A stretch of DNA of 64,000 bases from Arthrobacter sp. ISL-5 (lineage in GTDB: Bacteria > Actinomycetota > Actinomycetes > Actinomycetales > Micrococcaceae): contig NZ_JAGGPM010000005.1 in NCBI RefSeq assembly GCF_018613835.1, positions 62,001 through 126,000 of the forward strand, given 5' to 3'. Both the position numbers and the translations under genes were made by a program. This document shows positions 63,498-64,000 of the stretch, in pieces. A model generated the notes under the pieces. The model was given only the letters and a program-made list of their open reading frames with translations. It did not search any database and had not been told where the DNA came from. The stretch's first letter is position 1. Each line of letters starts with the position of its first letter.

Positions 63498-64000
63498 TCA
63501 TCCAACCGCGGCGGACGTTTCGGGCGTGCCACCCACCGGCGCAGAGAGTTGCGCGGCGCAGGGTTCACCCTGGATCACTGCGTTTCTTGCCGGCAGCGCG
63601 ACTTTCACCTCGACTGAATTATTGCTTTCGTTGACCTCTGGGATGGTTCCCTTCGGGTCCGCCGTGATCGTGAACGTGTGAACTCGCTCGAAGTCGGACG
63701 CTCCGACATTGACTCGTACTGTTTCGGGCTTCGATTCAGTTGTCGCCGCCAGATTTACTTCCCTGCTCAGCCCGGTGTCGCTGCGCAGGGACACCAGAAC
63801 AGACGCCGCTTCCGGCGTGTCTGCGCCCTGATTTCGCAAGTCCAAAGAGATAAGAAGGCAGTCAGGGCCATCGGCAGCGGCTCTGGGAGCCACCGAACAC
63901 TCGGACGCTGCAGCCACCCTGAAATCCGGCACTGCCTGAGCACCATCCGGCGACGGCGCTGTGGCTGTCGACGGCGTCTGCGGAGAAGGGGTTGTGGCTG
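63498..64000 (-). CDS. CARDB-like domain protein, 5' part outside the window
   Basis: An open frame that enters from the right edge, so its start is not visible. After a Pro/Thr/Ala/Ser-rich linker (about 24 codons) comes a domain with the CARDB pattern: DCLLISLDLRNQGADTPEAA and TITADPKGTIPEVNESNNSV, a beta-sandwich fold used for adhesion or binding. It converges with the PAAR gene with a one-base gap. It may be a surface or effector part of the same locus, but the link is only by position. Confidence 0.65.
   Translation of the reverse strand, partial: ATTPSPQTPSTATAPSPDGAQAVPDFRVAAASECSVAPRAAADGPDCLLISLDLRNQGADTPEAASVLVSLRSDTGLSREVNLAATTESKPETVRVNVGASDFERVHTFTITADPKGTIPEVNESNNSVEVKVALPARNAVIQGEPCAAQLSAPVGGTPETSAAVG

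Overview
The window is chromosomal DNA from a high-GC actinobacterium. The set uvrB, coaE fused to a GrpB domain, rpsA and polA, the DUF3516-type helicase, an Eis-type acetyltransferase and a PolI with a degenerate proofreading site all fit Micrococcales, most likely Arthrobacter, Pseudarthrobacter or a close relative. The genus is an inference from gene content, not from an rRNA gene. No tRNA, rRNA, integrase, transposase or CRISPR array is seen.

Left part, about 100-37,300: housekeeping and accessory metabolism. In order: a heterodimeric ABC exporter with a GntR regulator (104-4229, minus); a Tam-like methyltransferase; a DEAD/H helicase; a GNAT enzyme and an alpha/beta hydrolase; an MFS transporter; a TerC protein preceded by a recognisable yybP-ykoY manganese riboswitch; uvrB, coaE, a YigZ-like gene, a PfpI-like gene, rpsA with a clear sigma-A promoter, an Eis-like gene, polA, a thioesterase and a RibD-type reductase; a phosphate transporter (Pit) coupled to a small membrane protein; a HAD-like protein; a universal stress protein divergent from phosphoketolase, with a DosR-like palindrome between them; a small membrane protein; a VOC protein; a KdpE/short-KdpD two-component pair beside a KimA-like APC permease; and a YciO-like protein.

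Right part, about 37,400-64,000: a contractile injection system (eCIS, Afp/PVC/Streptomyces-CIS type), not a prophage, since no capsid, portal, terminase or integrase is present. Most of it reads on the minus strand from 61,341 down to 40,380: DUF4255 cap protein, AAA+ ATPase, DUF4157 protein, a 1330-residue giant protein with a nuclease-like C-terminus, sheath, tube, a chaperone-like protein, a DUF6760 protein, a 981-residue disordered protein, second tube protein, LysM baseplate protein, VgrG-like spike, gp25-like wedge, baseplate J, tail protein I, and a zinc-ribbon membrane protein. A plus-strand arm (62,367-63,496) carries a membrane-anchored beta-domain protein and the PAAR spike tip. 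A CARDB-domain gene runs off the right edge. Two regulators flank the cluster: a large LAL/SARP-type activator (37,416-40,373) and a LuxR-type protein with a degenerate receiver (61,482-62,105).

The most interesting points are the candidate cargo protein, a motif (LALQRxxGNxxV) shared by the cargo and the DUF4157 protein, many scattered V/L-QR motifs in three cluster proteins, a decayed second sheath fragment in front of the intact sheath gene, a perfect 11-bp inverted repeat in front of the cap gene, and the absence of a tail-fibre gene.
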